37,991 bases of DNA from Acidobacteriaceae bacterium (GCA_030038315.1 JASHPD010000177.1:1-37991); one strand, 5' to 3'; counted from the stretch's first letter, positions 1 through 14,009 are shown. Program-made: numbers and translations. The notes: generated from the letters alone by a model not told the origin.

Positions 1-935
1 GGAACAAAGATCATGCCCGGCTTGGTGCACATCTGCCCCGCGCCCAGCGTGAATGAATTGAACAGTCCCTGCGCAAACGCCTCCGCGCCGCCGCGCAACG
101 CCGAAGGCAGCAGAAAAACCGGATTCGTGCTCGCCATCTCCGCAAAGCAGGGAATCGGCTGCGGCCGTGCCGCCGCCAGGTCCATCAGCGCCCGCCCGCC
201 GCGGAACGAGCCTGTAAACGCCACCGCCTGCACCAGCGGATGCCGCACCAGCGCCGCGCCAACCTCCGTGCCCGCGTCATAGAGCAGCGAGAAAACACCC
301 TCCGGCAATCCCGCCGCGGCAATGGCTCTCTGAAAGACCTCGGCAACCATCTCGCTCGTGCCCGGATGCGCCGGGTGCGCCTTCACAATCACCGGACAGC
401 CCGCCGCCAGCGCCGAAGCCGTATCCCCGCCGGCCGCGGAAAACGCCAGCGGAAAATTGCTCGCGCCAAACACCGCCACCGGCCCCAGCGCTCGCAGCAT
501 CGAGCGCAGATCGGCCCGCGGCAGAGGCTTGCGCTCCGGCAGCGGAGAATCCAACCGCGCCTGCACCCACGAGCCTTCTTCCGCCACAGAAGCAAAAAGC
601 CGCAACTGTCCCGTCGTGCGGGCCGCCTCGCCTAGCAGCCGCGGCGTCGTCGGCAGCGCGGTTTCCAGATGCGCCCGCTCCGCCACCTGCTCCCTGATCG
701 CATCGAGCCCATCGGCAACCGAGCGCAAAAACGCCGCTCTCGTCCTGCCATCCGTCTGCGAGTAAACAGAGAACGCAGCCGCGGCAAGCTCCACCGCGCG
801 ATTCACCTCTTCGGCGGAAGCCGAAAAGTACGCCGGCTCAAGCCGCTGCCCATTCGCCGGATTGATCGCGTAGACAGGCGCGCCCGTACGCGCGCCCCGC
901 GCACTGCCAAGGAAGGATTCACCAGTAAGCTGCAT
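1..935 (-). CDS. 2,5-dioxovalerate (alpha-ketoglutaric semialdehyde) dehydrogenase, aldehyde dehydrogenase family; 3' end runs off the window
   Basis: Manual reverse translation from ATG at 935: MQLTGESFLGSARGARTGAPVYAINPANGQRLEPAYFSAS...VAVFGASNFPLAFSAAGGDTASALAAGCPVIVKAHPAHPGTSE...VAFTGSFRGGRAL...; ALDH-fold signatures; not in the ORF track because it is open at the edge. Operon context fits the hydroxyproline pathway. Confidence 0.88.
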   Translation of the reverse strand, partial: MQLTGESFLGSARGARTGAPVYAINPANGQRLEPAYFSASAEEVNRAVELAAAAFSVYSQTDGRTRAAFLRSVADGLDAIREQVAERAHLETALPTTPRLLGEAARTTGQLRLFASVAEEGSWVQARLDSPLPERKPLPRADLRSMLRALGPVAVFGASNFPLAFSAAGGDTASALAAGCPVIVKAHPAHPGTSEMVAEVFQRAIAAAGLPEGVFSLLYDAGTEVGAALVRHPLVQAVAFTGSFRGGRALMDLAAARPQPIPCFAEMASTNPVFLLPSALRGGAEAFAQGLFNSFTLGAGQMCTKPGMIFV

Positions 936-973
936 CGTAAAAACTCCCAAATGTCCAGGCTAATCCCGAAACG

Positions 974-1894
974 TTAAGCCTTAAACGGTGTGCTCGCCAC
1001 GGCAACCGCCGGACGATGCGCCTGCGCATAAGCATAAGCCGCGCGCGTAGCCTCCAGCTCTTCGCCCACCACTTCCAGCCGCGGCGCGCGCACCCGCGCA
1101 GAACCGGCGCCGGCCTCCTGCTGCACCTGCTTGATGAGCTGAATGAACTTCGGCGCCGTATCCATCCGCAGCAGCGGCAGAAACCAGCGATACAGCTCAA
1201 ACGTCTCTTTTTTCTTGCCCGCGCTCGCCAGCTTGAACAGATCGACAGACTCACGCGGAAAAGCGTTCACCAGCCCCGCAACCCAGCCCACGGCGCCGGC
1301 CTCAATGCCCTCCACAATCGCATCATCCACGCCCACAAAGATCGCCAACCTGTCTCCAACCAGCGCGCGAATCGCCGTCACTCTCCGCACATCGGTCGAA
1401 GACTCCTTCACCGCCGCGAGATTCGCGTACTCACTCGCCAGCTCCGCAATCTGCTCCGGCAGAAAGTCCGTGCCATACGCGACCGGATTGTTATAGAGCA
1501 TTCCCTCAAGCGGCGTAGCCCTCAGAATCACCGCCACATGCGCCTTCATCTCGCGCCAGTCGCCCTTGTAAACATAAGGCGGCAGAATCATCAGCCCCGA
1601 GCAGTCCGCCGCGTGCGCAGCCTTCGCCAGTTCCACAGCCTCCGCCGTTGAAAGCGCGGAAATCGCCGCAACCACCGGCGCCTTGCCATTGATCGCCGCA
1701 ACCACGGTCCTGAGAATCTCAACCTTCTCATGGAAGCTCAGCGTAGCCGCCTCGCCCAGCGAGCCCAGGCAGATGATCCCCACGCAGCCGTTCTTAATCA
1801 GCCACTGCGCATGGTGCGCAATGGCCGCGTAATCCAGGCTGAAATCCGGTTTAAATTGAGTCGTCATCGCAGGCATTACGCCGCTCCAGTTCAT
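974..1894 (-). CDS. DapA-family lyase, probable 1-pyrroline-4-hydroxy-2-carboxylate deaminase
   Basis: 306 aa, N-term MNWSGVMPAMTTQFKPDFSLDYAAIAHHAQWLIKNGCVGIICLGSLGEAATLS, LLYNNPVAYGTD-like segment and AAVKESS Schiff-base Lys region typical of the DHDPS family; ATGA overlap with upstream FAD gene. Confidence 0.85.
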   Translation of the reverse strand: MNWSGVMPAMTTQFKPDFSLDYAAIAHHAQWLIKNGCVGIICLGSLGEAATLSFHEKVEILRTVVAAINGKAPVVAAISALSTAEAVELAKAAHAADCSGLMILPPYVYKGDWREMKAHVAVILRATPLEGMLYNNPVAYGTDFLPEQIAELASEYANLAAVKESSTDVRRVTAIRALVGDRLAIFVGVDDAIVEGIEAGAVGWVAGLVNAFPRESVDLFKLASAGKKKETFELYRWFLPLLRMDTAPKFIQLIKQVQQEAGAGSARVRAPRLEVVGEELEATRAAYAYAQAHRPAVAVASTPFKA

Positions 1895-3039
1895 AGCTCC
1901 TCCAAAGTCGCAGATAAAGATGTTGCAGCCGGCGCAAACCGCGCTGGCAGGTAAGGCTCCGGTGCAATCGCCGGCTTTTTGCCCGTAAAATCCGAAGCAA
2001 TCAGTTCCGCCGTTCCCAGCGCCGTAGTAATTCCCAACCCTTCATGCCCCGTAGCGAGCCACAGCGTCTCATCGCCCGGCATCGGCCCGATCAGCGGCAG
2101 CTTGTCCGGCGTAGCCGCGCGAAATCCCGTCCACACGCGAATCGCATGGAGCCCGCTCAACCCCGGCATATAAATCTCCGCGCGTTCGAGCATCGCTCTC
2201 AGAATCTCGCGGTCCACACCCGCGTCCTCCGCGCCGTACTGCCGCGATGAGCCAATCAGCAACTGCCCCGTAGGCCGCGGCTGCACATTGAACGCAACCG
2301 AGTCTCCGGAAGAGCTATGCGCGCTCTTCAAATATCCCAGCTCGACAAGCTGGTGTCGCACAAACCCCGGATAGCGATCGGTAATCACAAGATGCCCTTT
2401 GCGCCTGCGAACCGGCAGTCCCGGCGACAACGCCGTAGCATTTGCGCCCAGCGCATGAATCAGCCGCTCTGCGCGCAATTCCATCCCATCGTCCAGCGCC
2501 ATGCGCCCGTCGCCAATCGCCCTCACCGCACGGCCCACAATCAACTGCGCTCCAAGCTGCTCCGCGCGCCGCGCCATCTCCAGCGCGGCCACCGGCGGAT
2601 ACACAACCCCATCCTCCGCAACCAGCAGCGCGCCGGCCAATCCCGCCACAAGGTTCGGCTCAGCCTCCGCAAGCTCGCTCGCCGTCAGCAGCCGGCTCGG
2701 CACGCCGCGCTCGGCGTACCACGCCTGCTTGCGCTCCGCGCCATCCATCTCTTCGCCGTCGGCCGCAATCCACAGCGTTCCCGCCTCCACATACTCCGCC
2801 GCAGCCGGCAGCTTCAACTCCCGCCAAAGCTGCCGCGAATAGCGTGTCAGCGCAAACTGCGCCTCCGAGTCGTCCATCACCACAACGTGGCCCATGCCCG
2901 CCGCGGTCGCGCCGCTGCCCAGCGCATCGCGCTCCACCAGCACCACGCGAAAGCCCTGCTTCGCGCAGGCCAGAGCGCAGGCGCAGCCCACAATGCCGCC
3001 TCCGGCAATGGCCACGTCAAAGCGGGCGACCGCGCTCAT
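1891..3039 (-). CDS. FAD-dependent D-amino acid oxidoreductase, probable cis-4-hydroxy-D-proline dehydrogenase
   Basis: Start trimmed from 3324 to ATG 3039 (MSAVARFDVAIAGGGIVGCACALACAKQGFRVVLVERD): GxGxxG dinucleotide-binding motif; C-term ...GHEGLGITTALGTAELIASDF typical of the DAO family; 4-nt ATGA overlaps at both ends. Confidence 0.85.
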   Translation of the reverse strand: MSAVARFDVAIAGGGIVGCACALACAKQGFRVVLVERDALGSGATAAGMGHVVVMDDSEAQFALTRYSRQLWRELKLPAAAEYVEAGTLWIAADGEEMDGAERKQAWYAERGVPSRLLTASELAEAEPNLVAGLAGALLVAEDGVVYPPVAALEMARRAEQLGAQLIVGRAVRAIGDGRMALDDGMELRAERLIHALGANATALSPGLPVRRRKGHLVITDRYPGFVRHQLVELGYLKSAHSSSGDSVAFNVQPRPTGQLLIGSSRQYGAEDAGVDREILRAMLERAEIYMPGLSGLHAIRVWTGFRAATPDKLPLIGPMPGDETLWLATGHEGLGITTALGTAELIASDFTGKKPAIAPEPYLPARFAPAATSLSATLEEL

Positions 3040-4022
3040 CCAAGTTTTCCATTGGGCTTCCCATTGTGGTTGGGAATCCCATTGCGAAACGGATCGTGCG
3101 ATTGAAAGATCAGCGAAGCCGCCGAGGTCACATATGCCGAGCCGGTAATGTACGGCAAAATCCTGTCGCCATCCATCTCCACGCGTCCCGTAAAGACGCT
3201 GCCTAGAATTCCCTCCTGCCGCCACAGCTCGCCCGGCTTCAGCTTTCCATCGGCCACCAGGCAAGCCATCTTTGCGCTCGTCCCCGTCCCGCACGGCGAG
3301 CGATCGTAGACCTTGCCGGGGCAAAGCACAAAATTCCGGCTCTGGTTTATCGGATCATGCGCGGCGGTAAACAGCTCAATGTGGTCAATCTCCGCGTCCT
3401 TCGCGCCCGTGACGCCATTCGCTTGAAGCGCCTGCCGCACCTGCCACGTAAAATCCATCAGCTCTTCTTCGTTTTCGAGGCTCAGCATAAAAGGATGCTC
3501 CTCAATCAGGAAAAACCAGTTCCCGCCCCAGGCCACATCGCCATGCACTACGCCATATCCCGGCAGCTCCACCGGAACGCGCGCGCGATGCCGGTACGCC
3601 GCAACATTCGAAATTGTGACTTCGTCCTTTTCGTCCAGCGTGATCGTCACATCGCCCACCGGCGTCTCAATACGGTGCCGCCCCGGCCCGATTTTGCCAA
3701 GATACGCAAGCGTCGCCGCCACGCCGATCATGCCGTGCCCGCACATCCCCAGATAGCCGGCGTTATTGAAAAAAATCACCCCGGCCGCCGCAGCCGGGTC
3801 CACCGGCTCCAGCAGCCACGCGCCCACAAGCACCTCCGAGCCGCGCGGCTCGCAGAGAATCGCGCGGCGATACACGTCGTGCTCAGCGCGCAGCCTTGTC
3901 AGCCGTTCGGCAAGCGAGCCGGAACCCAGGTGCGGCCCACCGGAAAGCACACAGCGAGTGGGCTCGCCTGCGGTGTGGGAATCAATGATCTCGATGCGGA
4001 GCGGCAAAGCGGAATTCGGCAT
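3036..4022 (-). CDS. 4-hydroxyproline 2-epimerase (proline racemase superfamily)
   Basis: 328 aa: DSHTAGEPTRCV, MCGHGMIG (first catalytic Cys), DRSPCGTGTSA (second catalytic Cys). Confidence 0.93.
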   Translation of the reverse strand: MPNSALPLRIEIIDSHTAGEPTRCVLSGGPHLGSGSLAERLTRLRAEHDVYRRAILCEPRGSEVLVGAWLLEPVDPAAAAGVIFFNNAGYLGMCGHGMIGVAATLAYLGKIGPGRHRIETPVGDVTITLDEKDEVTISNVAAYRHRARVPVELPGYGVVHGDVAWGGNWFFLIEEHPFMLSLENEEELMDFTWQVRQALQANGVTGAKDAEIDHIELFTAAHDPINQSRNFVLCPGKVYDRSPCGTGTSAKMACLVADGKLKPGELWRQEGILGSVFTGRVEMDGDRILPYITGSAYVTSAASLIFQSHDPFRNGIPNHNGKPNGKLG

Positions 4023-4165
4023 AAAATTGTCTACAAAATTGCATACGTTGAGAGAATTCTATCCCGAAATTCCGGCTACGCGGCAGCCAAATCTTACGAA
4101 AAGAAGAAAATTCCCCTTCATTCCAGATAAGATGCCGGCAACCCAGCCATTGAATGAATTTTCCA

Positions 4166-4193
4166 TTGAAAAGAATACGAAGTTGGATACAAT
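4166..4193 (+). promoter_or_regulatory. Candidate sigma70 promoter TTGAAA-N16-TACAAT for the DUF5695-like gene
   Basis: TTGAAA 4166-4171, TACAAT 4188-4193; ATG 4209 only about 15 nt downstream of the -10 with no obvious Shine-Dalgarno. Confidence 0.45.
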
Positions 4194-4208
4194 CATCCAC
4201 ACGCTGCC

Positions 4209-7067
4209 ATGTCTACCCTACCCCTCGCTAATGCGCAGCACCGCCAAAGTGCCGCGCCAGGTCCGCGCCGTCCGGCGCGCCCCGGCGCAGCCCTCCTCGC
4301 TGCCGCGCTGGTTCTGTCAGCCGGCGCGCCGGCCACAGCCCAGTGGCATCCCGCGGGCCGCGACGCCCGCATGGGCTCCATGCTCGATCAGGGGCTGGTG
4401 ACGTATCAAACACCGGAGCTGACGCTGCGCCTCGTGCGCTCTTCAGGAACCGTTGCCGCGCTGGAGCCAAAGGATAGCGACGGATTTGACTTTATCCCTG
4501 CGGAGCTGCTGGCTGCGCGCTCCGTCGATGGCTACTACCATCTCGGCGACCTCGATCTCCGCCTGCGCGTCGCAGGGACGCGGCAATGGCGCGGTTATTC
4601 GACAGCTCTCGAACGCCATCCCGTTCAAACTTTGCCGCCCGGCCGCGGTGACCTGCGCCGCGACGATCTCCGTCCCACCCTGCCAGCCGATTTCCCGCTC
4701 CAGCTCACGCGAAGCTGGGCGGTCGTGGATGGCAAGCTGGCATTGCGCTTCACGCTCAGGAACCCCGGCTCGCAGGCCATCGAGATCGGCGCTCTCGGCA
4801 TTCCGCTCATCTTCGACAACATCCTGAGCGGTAAAACCTTAGAAGAAGCCCACACAATCTGCAGCTTCTCCGACCCATCCATCGCTCTCGACGCCGGCTA
4901 CGTGCAGGTCACGCGGCTCAACGGACACGGCCCGGCGCTCGTCGTCGTTCCTGACGGCAAAACGCCCTTTGAAGCCTACAACCCCATCGCCGGCCCGAGC
5001 GGCCGTACGCACAAGGCCGAGCTTTTCCACGATCTCACGCCGCGCAGTATAACCTTTGAAGGCTTCTACGAGTGGATGGTCGCCTCGGCTGCCTATCAGC
5101 AGAACGAGTGGAAGCAGGCCCAGCCGTGGAACCCAGCCACCAGCATCGTGCTTGAGCCCGGCCAGCAACGCACCATCGGCCTGCGCTTCCTCGTCTCAGA
5201 CTCCATCCGTCATATCGAGCAAACCCTCGCCGCAAACCGCAGGCCGGTGGCCATCGGCATCCCCGGCTACATCCTGCCCGAAGATATCGACGCCAGCCTC
5301 TTCCTGAGATACCCGCATCCCGTCAGGAAAATCAGCGTAGAGCCAGCCGATGCTATCGAAATCAGCCCCGCGGGCAGAACACCAAACGGCCTCTGGCAGC
5401 GCTACACGCTGCACGGCAGGCAGTGGGGCCGCGCGCGGCTCACCGTCACCTACGCCGACGGCCTGACGCAAACCGTGCAGTACAAAGTCATCAAGCCGGA
5501 AGCGGAAGCCGTCAACGATCTCGGCAATTTTCTCTTCACCAAACAGTGGTTCGATGACAGGAACGATCCCTTTCATCGCGCTCCGTCCATCATGAGCTAC
5601 GATCGCGAGGCCAATGCCATCGTCACGCAGGACAGCCGCGTCTGGATCGCGGGCCTGAGCGATGAAGCCGGCGCGGGCTCATGGCTTGCCGCCGCGATGA
5701 AAGAGTACGGCCGCCCCGACAAGCAGCAGGTCGAGCAGCTCGAAGAATTCGTCGATGGAGTTCTCTGGGGCGGCATTCAATTCAAGGACGGCCCAAAGAA
5801 ATACGGCGTCCGCAAAAGCCTTTTCTACTACCAGCCCGACAAACTGCCCGCCGGCTACTACCGCAAAGATCTGAACTGGTCCACGTGGGAGAGCTGGAAT
5901 CAAGAGGCGAGCGAAGACGTGGGCCGTTCCTACAATTACCCGCACGTCGTAGCGGCCTACTGGGCGCTCTATCGCCTTGCGCGCGATCATCAGGGACTCG
6001 TCACGCATCACGACTGGCGCTGGTATCTTACGCAGGCCTACGAGACTTCCATGGCCATGACGCGCTTTGCGCCCGATCTCGCGCAGTTCGGCCAGATGGA
6101 AGGCGACATCTTCGTCGCCGTGCTCAACGACCTGCGCCGCGAAGGCATGACCGCGGAAGCCGCGCAACTGGAAGCCGCCATGCGCGCCCGTGCCAACGCC
6201 TGGCAAAAGCTGGCCTACCCCTTCGGCAGCGAGATGCCGTGGGACTCGACCGGCCAGGAAGAGGTTTACGCCTGGACGCGCTACTTCGGCATGAACGACA
6301 AAGCGCAGGTCACGCTCGACGCCATCACCGGCTACATGCCCACCATTCCAAGCTGGGGTTACAACGGCAGCGCGCGCCGTTACTGGGACTTCCTCTACGG
6401 CGGCAAATATCCGCGCCTGGAGCGCCAGTTGCACCACTACGGCTCCGGCATCAACGCCATTCCCGTGCTCGACGCTTACCGCCGCAACCCATCGGATTTG
6501 TATCTGCTACGCATCGGCTACGGCGGCACCATGGGCGCCATCAGCGGCATCGATCAGGAAGGCTTCGCCTCCGCCGCATTTCACAGTTATCCAGACAGGA
6601 TGAAGTTCGATCCGTACAGCGGCGACTATGGCCCGAACTTCTTCGGCCACGCCTGGGCCACGGCAACCTATCTTGCCCGCGACCCGGAGTTAGGCTGGCT
6701 GGTCTTCGGCGGCAATCTACAGTTCTCCGGGCAGACAATCGTCGTCGAACCGCGCGACAGCTTTCGCCAGAGGGTTTATCTTGCGCCGCTCGGCCTCTGG
6801 CTCACGCTCGATAGTGGCCGCTTCGAGCGTGTCGCGCTGGATCAGGCAACGGATCAGGTGGAAATCACACTGGCTCCCGGCGACGCCTACACGTCCACCG
6901 CTCTGCTGCGAGTGGCCCAACCGGCAAAGATCGCCGGCATTGGCAACATTGCTCCCATCGGCAACTTCGCGCAGGTGCGCGGAGCCTTCGCAGTGCCGCT
7001 CGGGAGCAGGCCGGCCATTCTCCGCCTCAGCCCGAATGCAGAAGCGGAATTGAAATCGAAGCCGTGA
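4209..7067 (+). CDS. Large secreted protein, DUF5695-like (predicted carbohydrate-active/glycoside-hydrolase-like)
   Basis: 952 aa; hydrophobic N-terminal segment ending ATAQW; N-terminal beta-sandwich-like part followed by alpha-rich part (TRYFGMNDKAQVTLDAITGYMPTIPSWGYNGSARRYWDF...). Family name from memory, not searched. Confidence 0.65.
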   Translation: MSTLPLANAQHRQSAAPGPRRPARPGAALLAAALVLSAGAPATAQWHPAGRDARMGSMLDQGLVTYQTPELTLRLVRSSGTVAALEPKDSDGFDFIPAELLAARSVDGYYHLGDLDLRLRVAGTRQWRGYSTALERHPVQTLPPGRGDLRRDDLRPTLPADFPLQLTRSWAVVDGKLALRFTLRNPGSQAIEIGALGIPLIFDNILSGKTLEEAHTICSFSDPSIALDAGYVQVTRLNGHGPALVVVPDGKTPFEAYNPIAGPSGRTHKAELFHDLTPRSITFEGFYEWMVASAAYQQNEWKQAQPWNPATSIVLEPGQQRTIGLRFLVSDSIRHIEQTLAANRRPVAIGIPGYILPEDIDASLFLRYPHPVRKISVEPADAIEISPAGRTPNGLWQRYTLHGRQWGRARLTVTYADGLTQTVQYKVIKPEAEAVNDLGNFLFTKQWFDDRNDPFHRAPSIMSYDREANAIVTQDSRVWIAGLSDEAGAGSWLAAAMKEYGRPDKQQVEQLEEFVDGVLWGGIQFKDGPKKYGVRKSLFYYQPDKLPAGYYRKDLNWSTWESWNQEASEDVGRSYNYPHVVAAYWALYRLARDHQGLVTHHDWRWYLTQAYETSMAMTRFAPDLAQFGQMEGDIFVAVLNDLRREGMTAEAAQLEAAMRARANAWQKLAYPFGSEMPWDSTGQEEVYAWTRYFGMNDKAQVTLDAITGYMPTIPSWGYNGSARRYWDFLYGGKYPRLERQLHHYGSGINAIPVLDAYRRNPSDLYLLRIGYGGTMGAISGIDQEGFASAAFHSYPDRMKFDPYSGDYGPNFFGHAWATATYLARDPELGWLVFGGNLQFSGQTIVVEPRDSFRQRVYLAPLGLWLTLDSGRFERVALDQATDQVEITLAPGDAYTSTALLRVAQPAKIAGIGNIAPIGNFAQVRGAFAVPLGSRPAILRLSPNAEAELKSKP

Positions 7068-7156
7068 ATCCAGCTTGTTATTTGCCGGTATGCGGTCATA
7101 AAGACGCTCCCCGCGCATCTTTACGGGAACGTGGCGCGGTATAAATCGATGGGTGT

Positions 7157-9277
7157 TTAAGGGTTCTTTGTTGCCGATGCGCTTCGGTCCGCCCACTTGC
7201 TCCAGATGGCCGGATCGGCCAGCATCTTGATGTAGACCCCGCCCACAACGGAGCGCGCCTGAAAGCCGACCTGCCGCGCAGTAATGGTGTCATACCAATC
7301 CGTCATCGGCACGCGGTCCGGCGTCTGGTTCAGGAATTCAAAGACCAGATGCACAATGGCCTGAAAGTCTGCTGCATTGCGTGCCAGCGTGGCAGACCAG
7401 ATCGTCCAGTCGAGCTTGGTGTACGTGGCGCGATTGTCCAGCGGAAGCCCGAAGCGGTTCAGATGCGATTTGTAGTACGCAACCTCGCGCTCGGCAATCT
7501 CCGCGGGAAAGAGATGCAGGCCGAGAATCGAGTCCCACACAAGGTTGTACTTCTGACTCCATGTCCCCGGCTTGTCGAAGGCCAGGCGGTAGTGATCGCC
7601 GTCGAGCGCTTTGGGTCCCCACTTGGCGGCCATCGACCGCGCGGCGCTTTCATAGCGCTCGGCGGTTTGTGTTTCGCCGCGTTCCCTGGCCAGTTGCGCG
7701 TAAGCGGCCAGCGCCTCAATAGCCTTGATGGAAAGGTTCGTGTTGTGCGCAAGATGCCCGGCGAAATCATCCGTGCAGAGCTGATTGGCCGGATCGAAAC
7801 CCTCGGCAAGCAGATAATTCGCCCACTTGGTCAGCAGCGGCCAGTAACGCGAGGCAAAATCCGTGTTGTGCTCCACGTGCGCAATCGCGTCGGCAAGGAT
7901 AAGGACGTTGCCCGATTCTTCCACCGGCATCTGATCCTCTTCGCTTACTTCGCCGCCGCCATACAACTGCCCATCGGCAAGCGGATAGACGCCGAGATCG
8001 TGCGGCGCAAAGGGAAACTTCCAGTGTGGGCTCTCCGCATAGCGCAGCACCGGCTCCAGTTGCGCCTCAACGAGCTTCGGATTCAGAAGCAGAAACATCG
8101 GCGCGGAGGGATAAATCACATCGACGGTCGAGATGGAGCCGTTGCTGAAGTTCTCCTTCGGCATGAAGAACGGCACGCCATGATCGTCCTCCACCAGCTT
8201 GTGCGCGGCAATGGCCTGGCGGAAGGCAAGAACTGCGATGGAGGCGTATTCCGGTCCGCCCTCGCGCGCCAGATCGCGTGTCAGCTCAGCGTCATAGGCT
8301 TCGCTTCGCTGCGTCAGCGAAGCATAATCATGCTCCGCGCCTTCGAGCAGCGCGCTGACCGTCGGGAACTCCTTGTGCCAGTATGCAAGCAGCCTCTGCC
8401 GCATGTACTCGATGGAGTAAATGTCGTCATAGCCGATAAGAATGTGACGCGAAACATCTGCGGCGCCCACCTCGCCGAACGGCAGAACCAGATTCAACGC
8501 CGGAGCCGAAGGAAACCGGCTGCGCGGCGCGCGCGGCTGATCGAGATCGTCCACCTTGGGAATATGCCCCGTCGCCGCAAAGTGGTCGCGATAGGATTGG
8601 TTGCCCGCGGCGAGCTCCGCTGCCTCCTTATCGGGAATAGCGAGATAGAAATATCCCCAGTCAATGCGCAGATTATCGCCGGAGTGCGCGAGAATCGGCT
8701 GCTGCTGGCTGCCGATCCGCAGCACGTGCAGGCCTTTGATCTCCGCGCGTGACCACACCACCGGCTCATCGGATTCATTGACGGCTGTCATCCCGCTCGC
8801 GTCGAAATACACGGCCACGTTGTGGGTGCGTCCATCGCGCGACTTCACATCCCAGGTCAGGTAAGTTACCGGCCGCGCCATTACGGCCAGATCGTCAGGG
8901 AACGCGGGCGTCAGAAACGTCAGCGTCAGCTCGATCTCCGGCGACTGCATGGTGACGATCGTCCGCGTGGGCGTGACCTGCTGTCGTGTCTCCTTGAGCG
9001 CGGGGATCTCATCCTCCGCGTCGCCAAGGTAACGGTAGGTCTTATCGTCCACGCGAATCAGCCCGTTGAGCGGCTGCGGCGTGCCGGTCCAGTGCCGCGT
9101 GGGCCCATCGGTCAGTGCATCGGCATTCGACCAGATGCTGAAATACGGATCATGCGCAATCAGCGGCGTCGCCGGCGGGCGCAGCGGGGCGGGTGAACCC
9201 GGTTGCGCGGAGAGTGAAAGAGAGACAGCGCACAATAACAGGCCGCCCAACAACGGGAGAGAAAAATGCCGGCTCAT
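7157..9277 (-). CDS. Secreted glutaminase-family protein (DUF4964/DUF5127/DUF4965/DUF1793 architecture, GtaA-like)
   Basis: 706 aa; signal peptide MSRHFSLPLLGGLLLCAVSLSLSAQ; PLIAHDPYFSIWSNADALTDGPTRHWTGTPQPLNGLIRVDDKTYRYLG and DNLRIDWGYFYLA characteristic of this family. Confidence 0.85.
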   Translation of the reverse strand: MSRHFSLPLLGGLLLCAVSLSLSAQPGSPAPLRPPATPLIAHDPYFSIWSNADALTDGPTRHWTGTPQPLNGLIRVDDKTYRYLGDAEDEIPALKETRQQVTPTRTIVTMQSPEIELTLTFLTPAFPDDLAVMARPVTYLTWDVKSRDGRTHNVAVYFDASGMTAVNESDEPVVWSRAEIKGLHVLRIGSQQQPILAHSGDNLRIDWGYFYLAIPDKEAAELAAGNQSYRDHFAATGHIPKVDDLDQPRAPRSRFPSAPALNLVLPFGEVGAADVSRHILIGYDDIYSIEYMRQRLLAYWHKEFPTVSALLEGAEHDYASLTQRSEAYDAELTRDLAREGGPEYASIAVLAFRQAIAAHKLVEDDHGVPFFMPKENFSNGSISTVDVIYPSAPMFLLLNPKLVEAQLEPVLRYAESPHWKFPFAPHDLGVYPLADGQLYGGGEVSEEDQMPVEESGNVLILADAIAHVEHNTDFASRYWPLLTKWANYLLAEGFDPANQLCTDDFAGHLAHNTNLSIKAIEALAAYAQLARERGETQTAERYESAARSMAAKWGPKALDGDHYRLAFDKPGTWSQKYNLVWDSILGLHLFPAEIAEREVAYYKSHLNRFGLPLDNRATYTKLDWTIWSATLARNAADFQAIVHLVFEFLNQTPDRVPMTDWYDTITARQVGFQARSVVGGVYIKMLADPAIWSKWADRSASATKNP

Positions 9278-9328
9278 GTTTTCCTTTCTGTTTTTCGCGC
9301 CGGGCTCATGCTTTGCCCGGCACGATCT

Positions 9329-12596
<3,268 letters not shown>

Positions 12597-12666
12597 AGAA
12601 AAATGCGCCGGGCTTGTGAGGCCAAGTCTAACAGGCGTGTTGTGCGGCTTCTATACTTGAGCCAGC

Positions 12667-13986
12667 ATGAGCCGGCCGATTTCCGCCCCAGCACATTCCC
12701 GTTCGCAAGCCTTGCAGCAGCGAGCCGAGCACCTTTTTCCCGGCGGAGTCAACTCGCCTGTCCGCGCCTTCCGCGCTGTCGGCGGCGCGCCGCCATTCCT
12801 TGAAAGCGCGCAGGGCGCATGGCTCACCGATGCCGACGGCAACCGCTACATCGACTACTTCGGCTCCTGGGGTCCGATGATTCTCGGCCATGCCTTTCCG
12901 CCGGCCGTTGAAGCCATCGAGCGGACCGCGCGCAAATCCGCCAGCTTCGGCGCGTCCACGGAATCGGAAGGCGACCTGGCCGAGCGCGTCGTCGCCTGCT
13001 ATCCCGCCATCGAAAAGCTCCGCTTCGTATCGAGCGGCACCGAAGCCACAATGTCGGCAATCCGCCTCGCCCGCGCCGCCACCAACCGCAGCGTCATCGT
13101 CAAATTTGAAGGCAACTACCACGGCCACGCCGATGGCCTGCTTGTCAAAGCCGGCTCCGGGGTTGCCACCTTCGGCATTCCCGGCTCGGCCGGCGTGCCG
13201 GAAGCTGTCGCCCACCTTACGCTCGCGCTGCCTTACAACGATCTCGCCGCCGTCGAAGCTGCATTCGCCGCGCACAAGGGCGAAATCGCCGCTGTCATTC
13301 TGGAACCTGTCGTGGGCAATGCCGGCTGCATTCCTCCGGCTCCCGGCTATCTCGGCGGCCTGCGCGCCATTACCCGCCGTGAAGGCGCGCTGCTCATCGC
13401 CGATGAGGTCATGACCGGCTTCCGCGTCTCGCTCGGCGGCGCAGTCCAGCTTTACAAAATGGACCCCGACCTCATCACGCTGGGCAAAATCGTCGGCGGC
13501 GGTCTGCCGGTCGGAGCCTTCGGTGGCAAGCGCGCGATCATGGATCTGCTCGCGCCTCTCGGGCCGGTCTACCAGGCCGGTACGCTCAGCGGCAATCCGC
13601 TGGCCATGGCCGCTGGAATCGCGACCGTTAGCTACCTGCAGGACCACGCCGCCGAAATCTACCCGCAATTAGAAGCCGCATCGAAAGCCGTCTTCGAGGG
13701 CGTAGCCGCCGAAGCCGTCAAAGCCGGCGTGCCGCTCACAACCAACCGCGTAGGCTCCATGGGCACATGGTTCTTCGCCTCCGGTCCGGTCACCAATTAC
13801 GACGAAGCCGCAAAATCCGACACTGCCGCCTTCGGCCGTTTCCACCGCGCCATGCTCGATCAAGGCGTCTGGCTCCCGCCCTCGCAATTCGAGGCAGCAT
13901 TCCTGAGCGCCGCCCACGGCAAAGCCGAAATCGATGCCACCATCGAAGCCGCACGAACCGCATTGCAAGCGGTTTTAACTGCGTGA
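12667..13986 (+). CDS. hemL: Glutamate-1-semialdehyde 2,1-aminomutase
   Basis: 439 aa; [23 protein letters not shown]-like N-term, [55 protein letters not shown] (PLP Lys), [14 protein letters not shown]. Confidence 0.97.
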   Translation: MSRPISAPAHSRSQALQQRAEHLFPGGVNSPVRAFRAVGGAPPFLESAQGAWLTDADGNRYIDYFGSWGPMILGHAFPPAVEAIERTARKSASFGASTESEGDLAERVVACYPAIEKLRFVSSGTEATMSAIRLARAATNRSVIVKFEGNYHGHADGLLVKAGSGVATFGIPGSAGVPEAVAHLTLALPYNDLAAVEAAFAAHKGEIAAVILEPVVGNAGCIPPAPGYLGGLRAITRREGALLIADEVMTGFRVSLGGAVQLYKMDPDLITLGKIVGGGLPVGAFGGKRAIMDLLAPLGPVYQAGTLSGNPLAMAAGIATVSYLQDHAAEIYPQLEAASKAVFEGVAAEAVKAGVPLTTNRVGSMGTWFFASGPVTNYDEAAKSDTAAFGRFHRAMLDQGVWLPPSQFEAAFLSAAHGKAEIDATIEAARTALQAVLTA

Positions 13987-14009
13987 CTCCATATTCAGCT
14001 CACGGTAGA

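Noticed and set aside
7349-8752. 467-aa + strand ORF opposite the glutaminase-family gene
   Set aside because: Antisense shadow; the minus strand gives a coherent family protein with signal peptide.
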